Assembly (NCBI GenBank): GCA_037962975.1
Contig: CM075674.1
Coordinates: 85,886,501 to 85,950,500, forward strand
Direction: 5' to 3'
DNA length: 64,000 nt
Origin: Clitoria ternatea
Lineage: Eukaryota > Streptophyta > Magnoliopsida > Fabales > Fabaceae
The notes beneath the pieces were generated by a model that was not told the DNA's origin, ran no database searches, and saw only the letters and a program-made list of their open reading frames with translations. A program made the position numbers and the translations under genes. Shown here piece after piece: positions 37,643 through 49,023 of this stretch. Every line of letters begins with the position of its first letter. Position 1 is the first letter of the stretch.

Positions 37643-37852
37643 GTAAACTCTCAAAAGGGAAATGTTTTGCTTCATCTCTCACTTCGTATTTGTTCGCTGA
37701 AAGTGTTTTTGCTACTCTCTTGCGAGTTTATTGGTGTTTGGAGTTCTTCTATCTTTCAGAAGCTTAAGGTACTTGCTTCTTCCTCTTCTTTGCTTCTTCA
37801 TTTCCATTGGGTTAGCTTTAGTTTTCCTTTTTGTGTGTTCGTAAAAAGGAAG

Positions 37853-40513
37853 ATGAGAGGAAAGAGGTCAGAGTCTCATTCTAGGGTTTCTGTTCGTCCC
37901 ATGTTTTCTGATATTGAGAGTGAAGATGAGGCTTTTTATACTGGGAGGGACTCAACGTTTTACAGCAGCGTGGAGTACTTTAGTAATGCTGTACATTCGT
38001 TTGTGTCAGGAGGTGTTTCCCATACCCAAGTATTGACAATGGCAGAGTGTCAAAACGTCGTGTTGCATGGACTGGACTGGGAGAAGACGCTCGAGATTGA
38101 TCCTTATTGTTAGGTTGAGGAGGATGTTAAGGGTACTTCCTCTCGCCATGCAACAACTAGTGGCGGTGTAGTGGAGCTGTCTGTGCCTATCTGGAAAGAT
38201 GAACGGTATGAAGATAGGTTCATTGTTCGCTCTCCTAAGACATTCGAAAGGATTTGCCATCGTCCTCAGAATAATCGTACAATATATATGTACGATATTC
38301 TGTTCACTCAGCTGGGAGTGCGTTTCCCCTTAAACAGATTCCAGATGGGCGTGCTGAGGTTCTTGGATTGTGCTCCTTCTCAGCTGCACCCAAATGGTTG
38401 GGGAATAGTTCGAAGCTTTGAGGTGATGGCGGAGCATCTGGAGTTTACACCTACTGTGGCGTTGTTCTTTTCTTTCTGCCGCATCATGAGGAGGGTGAAC
38501 GTAAAAACAGGCGGCATGGGCCTTGTTACTCTTCGGGCGGAGCCGAAGATTTTAAACTTCAAGTCGTTTGCGGACTCCGCCAAGGAAGGCAGACTCCACT
38601 TCAGAAAAAGTTTTGTAACGGTTTCTGTGAAGAAGGGGGAGTCCGTCTTCTGGCGGAATAAAGAGGGAATTGATCGATTCCCAGTTGCGTGGACACATGA
38701 GCACTTTCTCTTAACCAAGCGAGCGTATGAAGTTGAAGAGGGTGCTCTATCGGCGGCGTCTGTGGAAGTACTTCGAACTTTGAAGGAGTACAACTCCGTC
38801 CACAAGCTGATTTTATGTCGAAGGTTGCTTGGGCGGGATGCTCAGGGATATTTAAGTAATACGTTAAGACATTTGGCTTGAATATTACTCTTGTTGTTTC
38901 CTGTATTTTCTGATCAAATTTATGCATGTTGTTTTGCAGGAGAAATTGCTGCATTCCCTGGGATGGAGCGCATCAGGCAGATCCGAATGAGCCGCAGGGA
39001 AATTAATGCGGAGAACAAGGTGCAGCCCAGGAGGAGTCTGACTGCTGCTCTTACAAAGACCCTTCCTTTCCCTGCATCCACCAACATAGTGAATTTTGGA
39101 GGTGGTACAGGGTCTTCAGCAGCTGCTGTTGAAAGGCGTTCTAAAAAACGCCAAGAACCAGAAGCTGCTGAAGAGGAAGAAGAGGAAGTAGATCTTCATG
39201 CCTTGCAAAGGAGGAGGACTAAGGGCAAGAAGAGGGCTGAGGAAGGGACATCAATCGATGTTGCCATTGACTTGGAGGAGACTCAGGAGGTACCTGTTAC
39301 AGGTACTTCTTCTGATATGGGCGGTGTTGAAGGCATCCCCGAAGAAGATTTCGTGGGGGAGCAAGCGGAGGGATTCCAAGCCTCTCCTGACCAAGTTGCG
39401 GGGGACGAGGTAGAGAGAGTTCAAATTTCCCCAGTCCGCCCGTCTGAGGATCCCGCCTTGAGCTTGACCACTCGAGGGACAGCAGTTTTTCCCATTGATG
39501 TGCCAGGGGAATCATCCAAGCGGTTTGTCTCTTTGCCTCAGGCGGGGTCTCGCTTGAATCCCTTTTTGTACTTTGCAAATACGGGATCCCGCCAATCAGA
39601 GAGGCATGATCCAGAATTCATCCTCCGCCCCGACATCGACTTTGAGGAGGTTCCTGAGGCTGCTGCAGCTGCGAGGTGGCACCTTGCAGAGATAGATGGT
39701 TTCTTGGCCTCTGTCCCCCGGATAGCTGACGTTGCTGCCGAGGCCAACATGTTTCAGGCGTCTTACCACGAGTCTGTGGAAAAGATTCGTAGCTTGGAAC
39801 ATGACAATGAGCAGCTGTCCGAGGTGATCAAGGCCAAGGACAAACATCTTGACACCGCCGACTCCGATATCAAGAAGTTGACGGAGGAGTTGGCTAAGGT
39901 GAAGGCTGAGAAGGTCCTGCTAGAACAACAGAATAAAAAGCTGGGCGAGGAGGTGAGTGGACTTTCCCAGGTCAAGGCTGATAATGTTCTGCTGAAGCAA
40001 CAAGTTTCAAATTTAAATCAGCAGAACCAAATTTTGGGCGGAGACGTGAGCATTCTTCAGCAGAGGCTGGTCTCCATAGAAATAAATAAAACCATAGCTG
40101 AAGACGCCTGGGCGGCGGAGTTGGGCGAAGCAGCAACTGCATATGGTAACCTTGAAGTGCAGGTTCAAGAGTTGCAAGCTGAAAAGACTGCCTCAGATGC
40201 CACTAATAAGAGGCTCGACAAGGAGTTAGAATTTGCCTTGGATGCAGCTGAGGCGGCGATTGATGATGCTTTCAGCATGGCTGTTCGCCAACTCCGTTAT
40301 CGCCATCCAGGTGTTGCTCTCTCCACCACAGGCATTCATCCCTACTACGAATTTATCAATGGAGAATTGATGGTGCCTGTTCAAGGGGGTCATGCTCCTG
40401 CGCCCAGTGTTGAATATATCTTGGCGGACTTGCCTCCCTCTCAAAGTTTAAGCAAACCTGGTGAAGGTCAGGCCACCTCTGCCCAACAAGAAGGGATGTC
40501 GTCCGACCCTTAA
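37853..40513 (+). pseudogene. Antisense accessory gene of the Tat element (Transposase_28-like domain, coiled coil), one in-frame TAG
   Basis: Two exons, 37853-38855 and 38940-40513, are joined in phase across an 84-bp intron (donor GTAATACG, acceptor TTTTGCAG). Total 2,577 nt, 858 codons plus stop. Start choice: ATG at 37853 begins the basic stretch MRGKRSES. Residues about 140-240 resemble the 'putative gypsy type transposon' domain (Pfam Transposase_28), with PLNRFQMGVLRFL and QLHPNGWGIVRSFEVM. About 400-436 are two basic clusters around an acidic run, possibly nuclear-localising. About 608-770 is a long heptad-rich coiled coil. The reading frame is interrupted once, by TAG at 38111-38113 (codon 87). 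Such extra frames near the 3' LTR are known in Tat elements but their function is not. The Pfam match is from memory. Confidence 0.82.
38856..38939 (+). other. Intron of the antisense gene (84 bp)
   Basis: It begins GTAATACG and ends TTGTTTTGCAG, is T-rich before the acceptor, and holds an in-frame TGA at 38879-38881 that would otherwise end the frame. Removing it keeps the reading frame (phase 1). Confidence 0.82.
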
Positions 40514-40774
40514 AGACCAGCTCCTGAAACCCTTCGCAAGCTTTTATTTTTTGCATTTTGTTAATATTGCCTTGTTCCAGGATAGGCTCTGGACTTTTAT
40601 CAATCCTTGACAATATTAATGAAGCATATTTTCTGCAAATGTATACTTGTTCATATAAGCAGTGTTTGAGTCCGTCGTATTTATGCCTTGTAAAATGATA
40701 TCGAGAAGGCGGAATATTCATCTGAGGACTTAATGAAATATGACTAAGTATAACGAGGCGGGGTAGCCCCTTTG

Positions 40775-41500
40775 AAATTTTGGTGAAGTAACTTCAGTAG
40801 GGAGGCGGAATAGCCTCTTAGGAATTTTAACTGAAGTAAATTCAATAATGAGGCGTAATGGCCTCTTGAGAATTTCAGTGGGGTTGAATTCCGTAAGGAG
40901 GCGGAGTAGCCTCTTAGGAATTTCAAAGAAGTTGGATTCCGTAAGAAGGTGGAGTAGCCTCTTAGGAATTTCAAAGAAGTTGGATTCCGTAAGAAGGCGG
41001 AGTAGCCTCTTAGGAATTTCAAAGAAGTTGGATTCCGTAAGAAGGCGGAGTAGCCTCTTAAGAATTTCAAAGAAGTTGGATTCCGTAAGAAGGTGGAGTA
41101 GCCTCTTAGGAATTTCAAAGAAGTTGGATTCCGTAAGAAGGCGGAGTAGCCTCTTAGGAATTTCAAAGAAGTTGGATTCCGTAAGAAGGCGGAGTAGCCT
41201 CTTAGGAATTTCAAAGAAGTTGGATTCCGTAAGAAGGCGGCGTAGCCTCTTAGGAATTTCAAAGAAGTTGGATTCCGTAAGAAGGCGGCGTAGCCTCTTA
41301 GAAATTTCAAAGAAGTTGGATTCCGTAAGAAGGCGGAGTAGCCTCTTAGGAATTTCAAAGAAGTTGGATTCCGTAAGAAGGCGGAGTAGCCTCTTAGGAA
41401 TTTCAAAGAAGTTGGATTCCGTAAGAAGGCGGAGTAGCCTCTTAGGAATTTCAAAGAAGTTGGATTCCGTAAGGAGGCAGAGTAGCCTCTTAGGAATTTC
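40775..41500 (+). repeat. 48-bp tandem array, about 15 copies
   Basis: The anchor ggattccgtaag recurs every 48 bases (for example 40982 and 41030). About 13 copies are close and two at the left edge are diverged. The unit includes ggcggagtagcctcttagg. Because 48 is divisible by 3, three frames stay open through the whole array (for example 301 codons minus, 229 codons plus). These repeat-born frames are not called as genes. Confidence 0.95.
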
Positions 41501-41688
41501 AATGAAGCACAGTTTTACAAGTGTTGAACTTACTTGAACTTGTTGACAGTGCTTGAGTTTGTTGATTATGTACTCTGTAAAACATTGGGAGTTAGGCAGA
41601 GTCAAGTTTTGGATGGAATGTTCATCCTTTTGCATTTTGATTGGAGTGTGACTCCTGATCGAATGAAAATTATCAAGTCAGGATTGCT

Positions 41689-42320
41689 ATGGTGCAACAT
41701 ATAGCTGCGACACCAATTTATCCTGCAAGAAATTGGTTAAACCTTCGAGGCGGTATGGTGCAGCATATAGCTGTGACACCAATTCATCCTGCAAGAATTT
41801 GGTTAAACCTTCGAGGCGGTATTCATCCTGCAAGAATTTGGTTAAACCTTCGAGGCGGTATGGTGCAGCATATAGCTGTGACACCAATTCATCCTGCAAG
41901 AAATTGGTTGAGTTTTGGGGTTAGCGTGGTGCAGCATATAGCTGTGACACCAGCTCTTCCCACAAGAAGCCTGCAGGACCTTGGGGGCGAATTAGTGCAG
42001 CATATAGCTGTGACACTAGTTCTTTCCATAGGCGGCCTGTAGGACCTTAGGGTCGGTATGGTGCAACATATAGCTGAGACACCAATCCTTTCCCCCCAAG
42101 GAGTTTTCTGTACCTTAGGGTCGGTATGGTGCAGCATATAGCTGAGACACCAATCCTTTTCCCCCAAGGAGTTTTCTGTACCTTAGGGTCGGTATGGTGC
42201 AGCATATAGCTGAGACACCAATTCTTTCCCCCCAAGGAGTTTTCTGTACCTTAGGGACAGTATGGTGCAGCATATAGCTGAGACACCAATTCCTCAAGGA
42301 GTTTTTGTTGACTCCGTTTG
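41689..42320 (+). repeat. 66-68-bp minisatellite, about 9-10 copies
   Basis: The anchor atggtgca(a/g)catatagctg recurs. Early spacing is 66 bp (41689, 41755); late spacing is 68 bp (42058, 42126, 42194, 42262). A shortened unit lies near 41820. Left copies end in cttcgaggcggt and right copies in taccttagggtcggt, so there are two subfamilies. Confidence 0.92.
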
Positions 42321-42596
42321 TGAAGCGGCGTTGCATGTTGGTTGATCTTTATGGAATAAAGAGTTATGCATCTGTGCTTCAGTTTTAGAGTCGTTGTTTT
42401 ATCTGCATGGGAACAAATTCTGTCATGGATAATCAATTCAAAGTTAGAGTGAAGATTAAATGCAGGAAGGCATTTCATTGAGAATGGAACTACATAAAGG
42501 ATTGAGTTGGGATATATCTTTTCGAAACCTTTTCAAGGAAAGCATACAGGGGAAGATCCTTGAGTTAGGAAGAAAAGATCATACCGTATTACCCAA

Positions 42597-45500
42597 CTAA
42601 CTGTAATATATGCGTAAATTTAAAATGTTCCATTTATTTCTGACCGGAGTGCCATCCAAGTTTTCTAGGCGGTATGTACCCTTGCCCAAAACCTCGATGA
42701 CTCGGTATGGACCTTCCCAATTTGGTGCCAATTTGCCTTGATGCGCAAATTTGTTGCCAATGTTGGCCCTTCTCAAGACCAAATCTCCCTCTTTGAAACG
42801 GCGTTCGCACATGCGTGCATTATACCGTTTGGCGGCCTTTGCTTTGACGGCTTGATCTCTCACAAAGGCTTCCTCTCTTAACTCTGCCAAAACCTCCAAT
42901 TCGTGTGTGAGGTTCTGTTGATTGGCTTCCTCATTGAAATGGAGGACTCGAGCTGAAGGGGCTGTTAATTCAATGGGAATGACAGCCTCGACTCCATATG
43001 TCAGCCGATACGGAGATTCATTCGTGGTGGAGTGTGGGGTAGTTCTATATGCCCATAAAACATGGCATAACTGATTTGCCCAATCTCCCTTTGCCTCACC
43101 AAGGCGTTTCTTGAGGCCCTTCAAAATTTCTCTGTTGGCGACCTCTGCTTGTCCATTGGTTTGAGGGTGTTCCATAGAAGAGAAAATCTGCGTGATGCTG
43201 AGATTTTCTAGGAGTTCAGTGAACTTGCGATCTGTGAACTGGGTGCCATTATCAGTGAGTATGCGTTCAGGGACTCCGAAACGTGCAATGATATTCTCAT
43301 AAACGAATCTTCGAGTCCTGGCTGACGTTATGTGCACCACTGCCTCTGCCTCAATCCATTTGGTGAAATAATCAACACCAACTATCAAGTATTTGATACC
43401 GCCGGGCGCAGTTGGGAATGGACCTAGAATATCCATGCCCCATTGATAGAAAGGCCAGGGCGTTATTGATGATGACATTTCCTCGGCTGGAGTATGGTGA
43501 AAATTTGTGAATCGTTGACATTGATCGCATTTTTGAACATATGAGGCAGCGTCTTGCTTCATAGTGGGCCACCAATACCCCGCCCTGAGGATTTTTCTCA
43601 CTAGACTCCGTGCCCCTGGATGATGCCCACACTGTCCTTCATGGACTTCTTCCAAAACAGCTGGCACCTCGTTTTCATTTATGCAAATTAAGTACGGGAC
43701 AGAAATTCCTCGGCGGTATAGCTGCCCATCCAGGAGTGTATAATAGGGTGCCTCCTTCCTTAGCTTCTTTCGCTCAAGATCATCCGTGGGTAATTGTCCA
43801 TTAACAAGATAACGGACTATTGGCATTACCCAGGAGTTGTCATCAACGGGGCGGCTTTTAATCATATGAATTGAAGAGGGAAGGGATATACTTGGCTCCG
43901 CCAGAGTACTCTGTACAACCGTGGTTGTGCATCCCGCCTTCTTTGTGCTGGCTAACCTGGACAGGATATCAGCACGTGTATTTTCTTCGCGAGGTACATG
44001 CTTGAAAGTTACTTCATCGAAGCGCTGTTTAAACTCCTTGACATAGTCCAGATATTGTTGCAGCAGAGGTTCTTTAGCCTGATACTCACCAAGAATTTGT
44101 GAGATGACTAGTTGAGAATCACTGCATAGAGTAACAGTTTTGGCCCCAATATCTTGTGCTGCTCTGAGTTCGGCTAAGCAGGCTTCATACTCCGCCTGAT
44201 TGTTAGACGTAGTGAAGGTAAAGTGTAATGAAATTTCAAGATGTACCCCGTCATCACTTTCTATAACGATTCCTGCTCCGCATCCTTTGCTGTTTGAAGA
44301 CCCATCGACATATATTGTCCAGTGTGAATGATCTACGTCTGGGCTAGAGCCTGTTAATTCAACTACGAAATCTGCTAGGACTTGCGCCTTGATAGCAGTT
44401 CTTGGTTCGTAGGATATGTCGAATTCAGAGAGTTCTATGGCCCATTTGATCATCCTTCCTGCCAAATCTGGTTTGAACAATATGGTACGGAGTGGCAAGT
44501 CTGTGCGAATCAGGATGGGGTGTGCATGGAAATATGGTCTTAGGCGTCGTGAGGCCCAAACAACTGCAAGTGCTGCCTTTTCAATCTTCTGATAACGGCA
44601 CTCCGCACCATGCAATGTTTTACTAGTGAAGTACACCGGTCGTTGGCCTTCAACTGTTTCCTTGACCAGGGCCACTGCCAGCGCTTCATCTGAAACAGAC
44701 AAATAAACGATGAGTTGCTCACCTGGGCTTGGTTTTACCAGGATTGGAGGGCTGGCTAAGACATTTTTCAAGCTCTGGAAGGCCGCCTCTTGCTCTGGGC
44801 CCTAATTGAATTTCTTATCCTTCTTCAGCATCTTGTATAAGGAGAGAGAGCGATGAGCCATTTTTGGCATGAATCGTGCTAGAGCAGCGATTTTGCCATT
44901 GAGGGATTGTACCTCTTTCAGTGTTTTGGGGCTCTGCAACTCTTGTATCACACGACACTTGTCAGGATTAGCTTCTATGCCTCTTTGTGTTAACATGAAA
45001 CCCAAAAATCTCCCCCCAGGCACAGCAAATGTACATTTTAGTGGGTTGAGTCTCATGTTGTATTGCCGCAGGCGTTGAAAAATGAGGCGTAGGTCTTCAA
45101 CATGGTCTCCTCCTTCTGGAGTTTTGGCGATGATATCATCAATATAAACCTCCACCAGCTTTGTGTGCATGCCCTTAAAGACTCTGTTGATCATGCGCTG
45201 GTAGGTGGCCCCAGCGTTCTTCAGCCCAAATGGCATGACATTGTAGCAAAAGACCCCTCTGTCATTGATAAATGCTGTTTTCTCCTGATCATCCTCATAC
45301 ATTGGAATTTGGTTGTATCCGGAGTAAGCATCCATGAAGGATAGATACTTGTATCCTGATGAGTCGTCAACCAGTTTGTCAATGTTGGGGAGAGGATAAG
45401 GATCTTTGGGACAACATTTATTCAAATCAACGTAGTCTATGCACATGCGCCATTTGCCATTGGCTTTCTGCACCATAACCACGTTGGACAGCCAAGAAGA

Positions 45501-48038
45501 GTAACGGAGTTCCCTGATGAACCCCGCCTTAAGGAGTTCTTCGGTTTGTTCGCAAGCAGCATTTTGCTTAGCAGGACCCATACGTCGTTTCTTTTGTGCC
45601 ACTGGCTTAGTTTCAGGATACACCGCCAGGCGGTGGCAACAGAAGTTAGGATCCATACCAGGCATGTCTGCGGCTGTCCAGGCAAAAATTTCCTTGTACT
45701 CATGGAGGAGTGCAATCAGTCTTGCCTCCACGTTAGGCTCCAGTTTGTCATTGATGTTAGTGATTTGCTCCGGGGTGCTGCCCAGAACAATAGGCTTGGA
45801 ACCACCATTAGGAGTTGGTTTCAAAGGGTTCAGTGGGTCTATAGAAGACTCCGCCCTGGGATCAAGATCCACCAAGTTGACGGATGCCGCCGCACTGTTT
45901 CCTTCGTTCAATTTTCTTTTCTTAGACATGGTTTCAAGCTTCACCATGTTAAGACTTAAATTGTAACAATAACGAGCCATCTCCTGGTTACCCCTGACAG
46001 ATGAGACTTGATTATCTTTATCGATGAACTTGATTAACAAGTGGGGGGTTGAAACGATGGCTTCCATGGCATTCAGAGTAGGCCGCCCAATGATGCCATT
46101 GTATGGGGATTTAACATCAATGACAAGAACCCTGGATTTCACAGTCCTTGCTCCAGGTTCACCATCAAAGGTAATCCTTGTGTCCAAGTAGCCTTTAGTA
46201 GGCTGTTTGGCGCCATTAAAAGCTGTAAGGTCCTGTGTGTAAGGCTGCAAATCAGCGTCAGTCAGTCCCATGCGTTTAAAACAGTCATAAAAAATAACGT
46301 CGCAGGAACTTCCCTGATCAACTAGGATGCGTTTTACATCCATATTAGCGATCACCGCAATGATCACTACCGCATCATCTCCCTCAGGAATGGTTGGGCC
46401 AAAATCATCATCTGTGAAAGTTATAGGCGGAGTCTGAACTCCGTCCCTGAATGGGCGATATTCTTTGTTCTTGCCCTGCACAGATAAGATCATACGATGA
46501 TGATTTTTCCGGGCGGTGTTTGAGGGTCCGCCTCCTGCGAAGCCTCCAGCAATCATGTCCACCACCTGCCTTTTACCTCGTGATCTAGGTTTAGGGCTCG
46601 GTTCTCGTTGGGCGGACTCCAGAACAATGCCTTTTTGTTTCTCTGACACCGCCGTACGTTTTGGTTCCCGAGTACTATCAGGATCCGGAGAACGATCACG
46701 ATGTCGCTTTTCAAACTTCTCAGGCTCATTATGAGATTTGCCTTTGAACAGGTAATGTTTACCTTCACGAATGAGCACCTCAATGGTATTTTTGAGTTGC
46801 TTACATTCTTCTGTGGTGTGGCCAAGTGACTCATGGAATTCACAATATTTCTTTGGGTTTCCACCGCGCCTGATTGGGGGTGGACGTTGAATTCCATAAA
46901 CATTGAGGGTGGTCCATCCTATTTCACGCAAGATTTGCTCGCAAGTTGTGTTCAGTGGTGCATAGTGAGCAAAATTGAACACGCGTCTGTCTTGCTGTTT
47001 GAAAGGTTGGTTCCCTACTTTGTCCCTTTGGTGGGACTTGTCATTCTTCAACGACTTCTCTTTCCCTTTGTCATGAGGTGGAGTTGCAGGGGGTGGTTTA
47101 CTGCGAGATGCAGTGGCTTCCAAATGCATCTCAATACCCACGTACTTGGACGCCTTCCTGCGAAATTCCTCCATCGTGGTTGGAGGCCCCTTTGCCAAAG
47201 ACAAAGCGAAAGGTGACTTTGGTTGCATAGCTTCTATGAGAATATGCAACTGGATTGCCTCTGTCAGATCAGGGACCATGGCTGCCTCCTTGTAAAATCT
47301 CTTAAGGAAATCCTTCAGAGATTCTTTGTCACCTTGTCTGATCTGAGCCAAGGTATGAGAGGTTCTGGGTGCATCCCTGGAGATCACGAAGTGGTTTCCA
47401 AAAGCTGAGGCCAGCTCCTCCCACGAATCAATGGAACCTGAAGGTAAGCTCTTGAACCAACTAAGAGCTTCGCCTGTAAGGGTTCTGGGGAACATTCTGC
47501 ACATGACATCCTCCTCAGCTCCTAGAAACATGGCCTCGTAGATATAAGCATCTAAATGCTTAGAGGGATCTGTTTCCCCAGTATATTTCCCTATAGAAAT
47601 GGGCTGCATAGTTTGCAAATGTCTGGGTACATGTGCATTCATGAGCCTTTTAGAAAATGGGATGCTCATCTTATATCCTAAGGGGGATGCGTTTGAGCCT
47701 GCTCTCCTTCCTTCTTGATGCTGAGCATTCACCAGTGGAAGGCTTCGTTGCTCCTCCATGTATGTAGGAATACGAGAGTAGTGAGGAGTACTTGATTCCT
47801 CCTGCATGTGTGGTTCATGATGTGGCTGTCTTGCGGGACCAGCTTTCTCATGCACTGGGTTTGCTTTTTCACGACGGAGTTCCGCAAGTTCTTCTCTCAA
47901 CATTCGAATCATGTCATCTCTTGGATCTGGAGAATCAGCTTGCGTTGCTTTTTTCTGAGCATCATCATCGAAGTTAAGACGTCTGGGATTGCGTGGAGGA
48001 GAATCCTCATTCTGCATCTCTGGTCCTTGTCTCTCCAT
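42597..48038 (-). pseudogene. Tat gag-pol polyprotein, one in-frame TAG
   Basis: One reading frame of 1,814 codons including the stop, interrupted once by TAG at 44802-44804 (codon 1079) after RT. The frame is the same on both sides. By comparison with the conserved W in this family it is probably a Trp codon change. Gag core is at residues about 150-300. A zinc-knuckle-like CEFHESLGHTTEEC is at about 399-412. Protease (about 555-680) has VDQGSS. RT (about 835-1010) has YIDD at 965-968. RNase H follows, then a second RNase H (TIYVDGSSNSKGCGAGIV and later REENTRADILSRLA), the Tat hallmark. Integrase has its HHCC region (HHPG...CDQCQ), DNGTQF and the Glu in HPQTNGQAEV, and ends near 42597. The start MERQGPEM lies 47 bp inside the primer site. 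Confidence 0.92.
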
Positions 48039-48084
48039 TGATGATGAAGATTGATCAAAGATTGTGGGATTACCAAGTTTACAG

Positions 48085-48102
48085 GTCCCACCGGGCGTGC
48101 CA
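48085..48102 (-). other. Primer binding site of the Tat element
   Basis: The minus strand reads TGGCACGCCCGGTGGGAC, starting one base inside the 5' LTR. It begins TGG, the complement of tRNA CCA. I cannot name the tRNA with confidence. Confidence 0.75.
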
Positions 48103-48103
48103 A

Positions 48104-49023
48104 TGAACTGTTCTTTACAGGGGGTGTAGAAGTATGCTTGTAGAACAACTCAAAATATAAATATAAATGTGTTTTTGATACAAAGCAATGTGCGTATAAA
48201 CGTAAATACGGAGAGTCTTTGTAAGTTGAGGCGGAGTGCAATGTACTCTGGAGCGGTGTCACAGTCCGCCTGACGGGATCTACGTTGCCTTGACCCGACT
48301 GGGGGTGGTACCTGCAATCGTTCTCCGACGCTCAAGTCAGTATTTCAGAATACTTAGAGACTTAGAAAGACAGTCAGAGAGAATTATACAAGTAAGAGAG
48401 TGTAAGGTTCAGATAATGGGAAAGAAAAGATCCCTTATACCTTTTCGAGAGAGGTTTATATACCTGTTACTGGTGCTCCATTATTGGTAGGACCTGCTCC
48501 TTGTCTTCAGGCATAATGCTGAAAAGGTGGTGGGTCCTTGCGCCGTTTACATGCACCATTATTGTAGTAGGTATCACCACTTGTCTGGAAAGCGTTAGTG
48601 CTTTAATATTTTATTATTATTTCCCTTTATGCGTGACAGCGTGATTCCCATTATTAACCTCTCAAGACAGAGTCAATCTCGTGTCGGGGTTGTGAGTATG
48701 GGCTCGCTACGCAGTGTGGGAAATTCAGTATTCCGCCAATATTGAGTTTATGGCTTGGCGGAGTAACAACTTTGGCGGGGTTACGTTCCTTGGCGGAGTA
48801 ACATGCCTTGGCGGAGTAAGGTGCCTTGGTAGTGTAATGTGCCTTGGCGGGGTTATGTTCCTTGGCGGAGTAACATGCCTTGGCGGAGTTACCTGCCCTG
48901 GCGGTATGTACTCCGTATAGAAGTGATTATAATGTGCTCAATCGCGTACTCCTCTTGTTCAAAATGCTGAGCTGGCAAAGCATTAAAGCCATGCTCTTGG
49001 GGGCCGGTGTTAGGACCGGATCA
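48104..49023 (-). repeat. 5' LTR of the Tat element (920 bp)
   Basis: Nearly identical to 36257-37176. Differences noted by eye include tatac/tataa, gtgcc/gtgtc, ttggtgg/ttggcgg, gtgactt/gtgcctt and tccttttg/tcctcttg. It includes the 18-bp array at about 48752-48907. Confidence 0.95.
48455..48463 (-). promoter_or_regulatory. TATA box of the Tat 5' LTR
   Basis: The minus strand reads GTATATAAACC, a good TATA box placing gag-pol transcription start near 48427. The same site in the 3' LTR is at about 36608-36616. Confidence 0.55.

Larger units (their letters stand above)
36257..49023 (-). mobile_element. Nearly intact Ty3/gypsy Tat-lineage (Retand-like) element, 12.77 kb, with an antisense gene
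   Basis: LTRs at 36257-37176 and 48104-49023 (920 bp each) are flanked by ATAAT at 36252-36256 and 49024-49028, a perfect target duplication. Orientation is minus: primer site 48085-48102, gag-pol 48038-42597, then two minisatellite arrays, then an oppositely oriented gene (plus, 37853-40513), then the polypurine tract at about 37177-37190. I counted about five base differences between the LTRs, so insertion is recent. A second RNase H domain after the first, and an extra reading frame near the 3' LTR, are established marks of the Tat lineage. Both genes carry a single in-frame TAG, so this copy is probably not autonomous as it stands. Confidence 0.93.

Noticed and set aside
40730..41635. 301-codon minus frame (and 252- and 229-codon companions) made of 16-residue repeats
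   Set aside because: The frames exist because the 48-bp unit is divisible by 3; they occur on both strands and have no non-repeat domain.
40775..42320. Regular repeats that could suggest a CRISPR-like array
   Set aside because: Units are directly tandem without unique spacers, and the DNA is a plant retrotransposon.
48714..48920. Plus frame with LGGV repeats
   Set aside because: Product of the 18-bp LTR repeat, not a gene.
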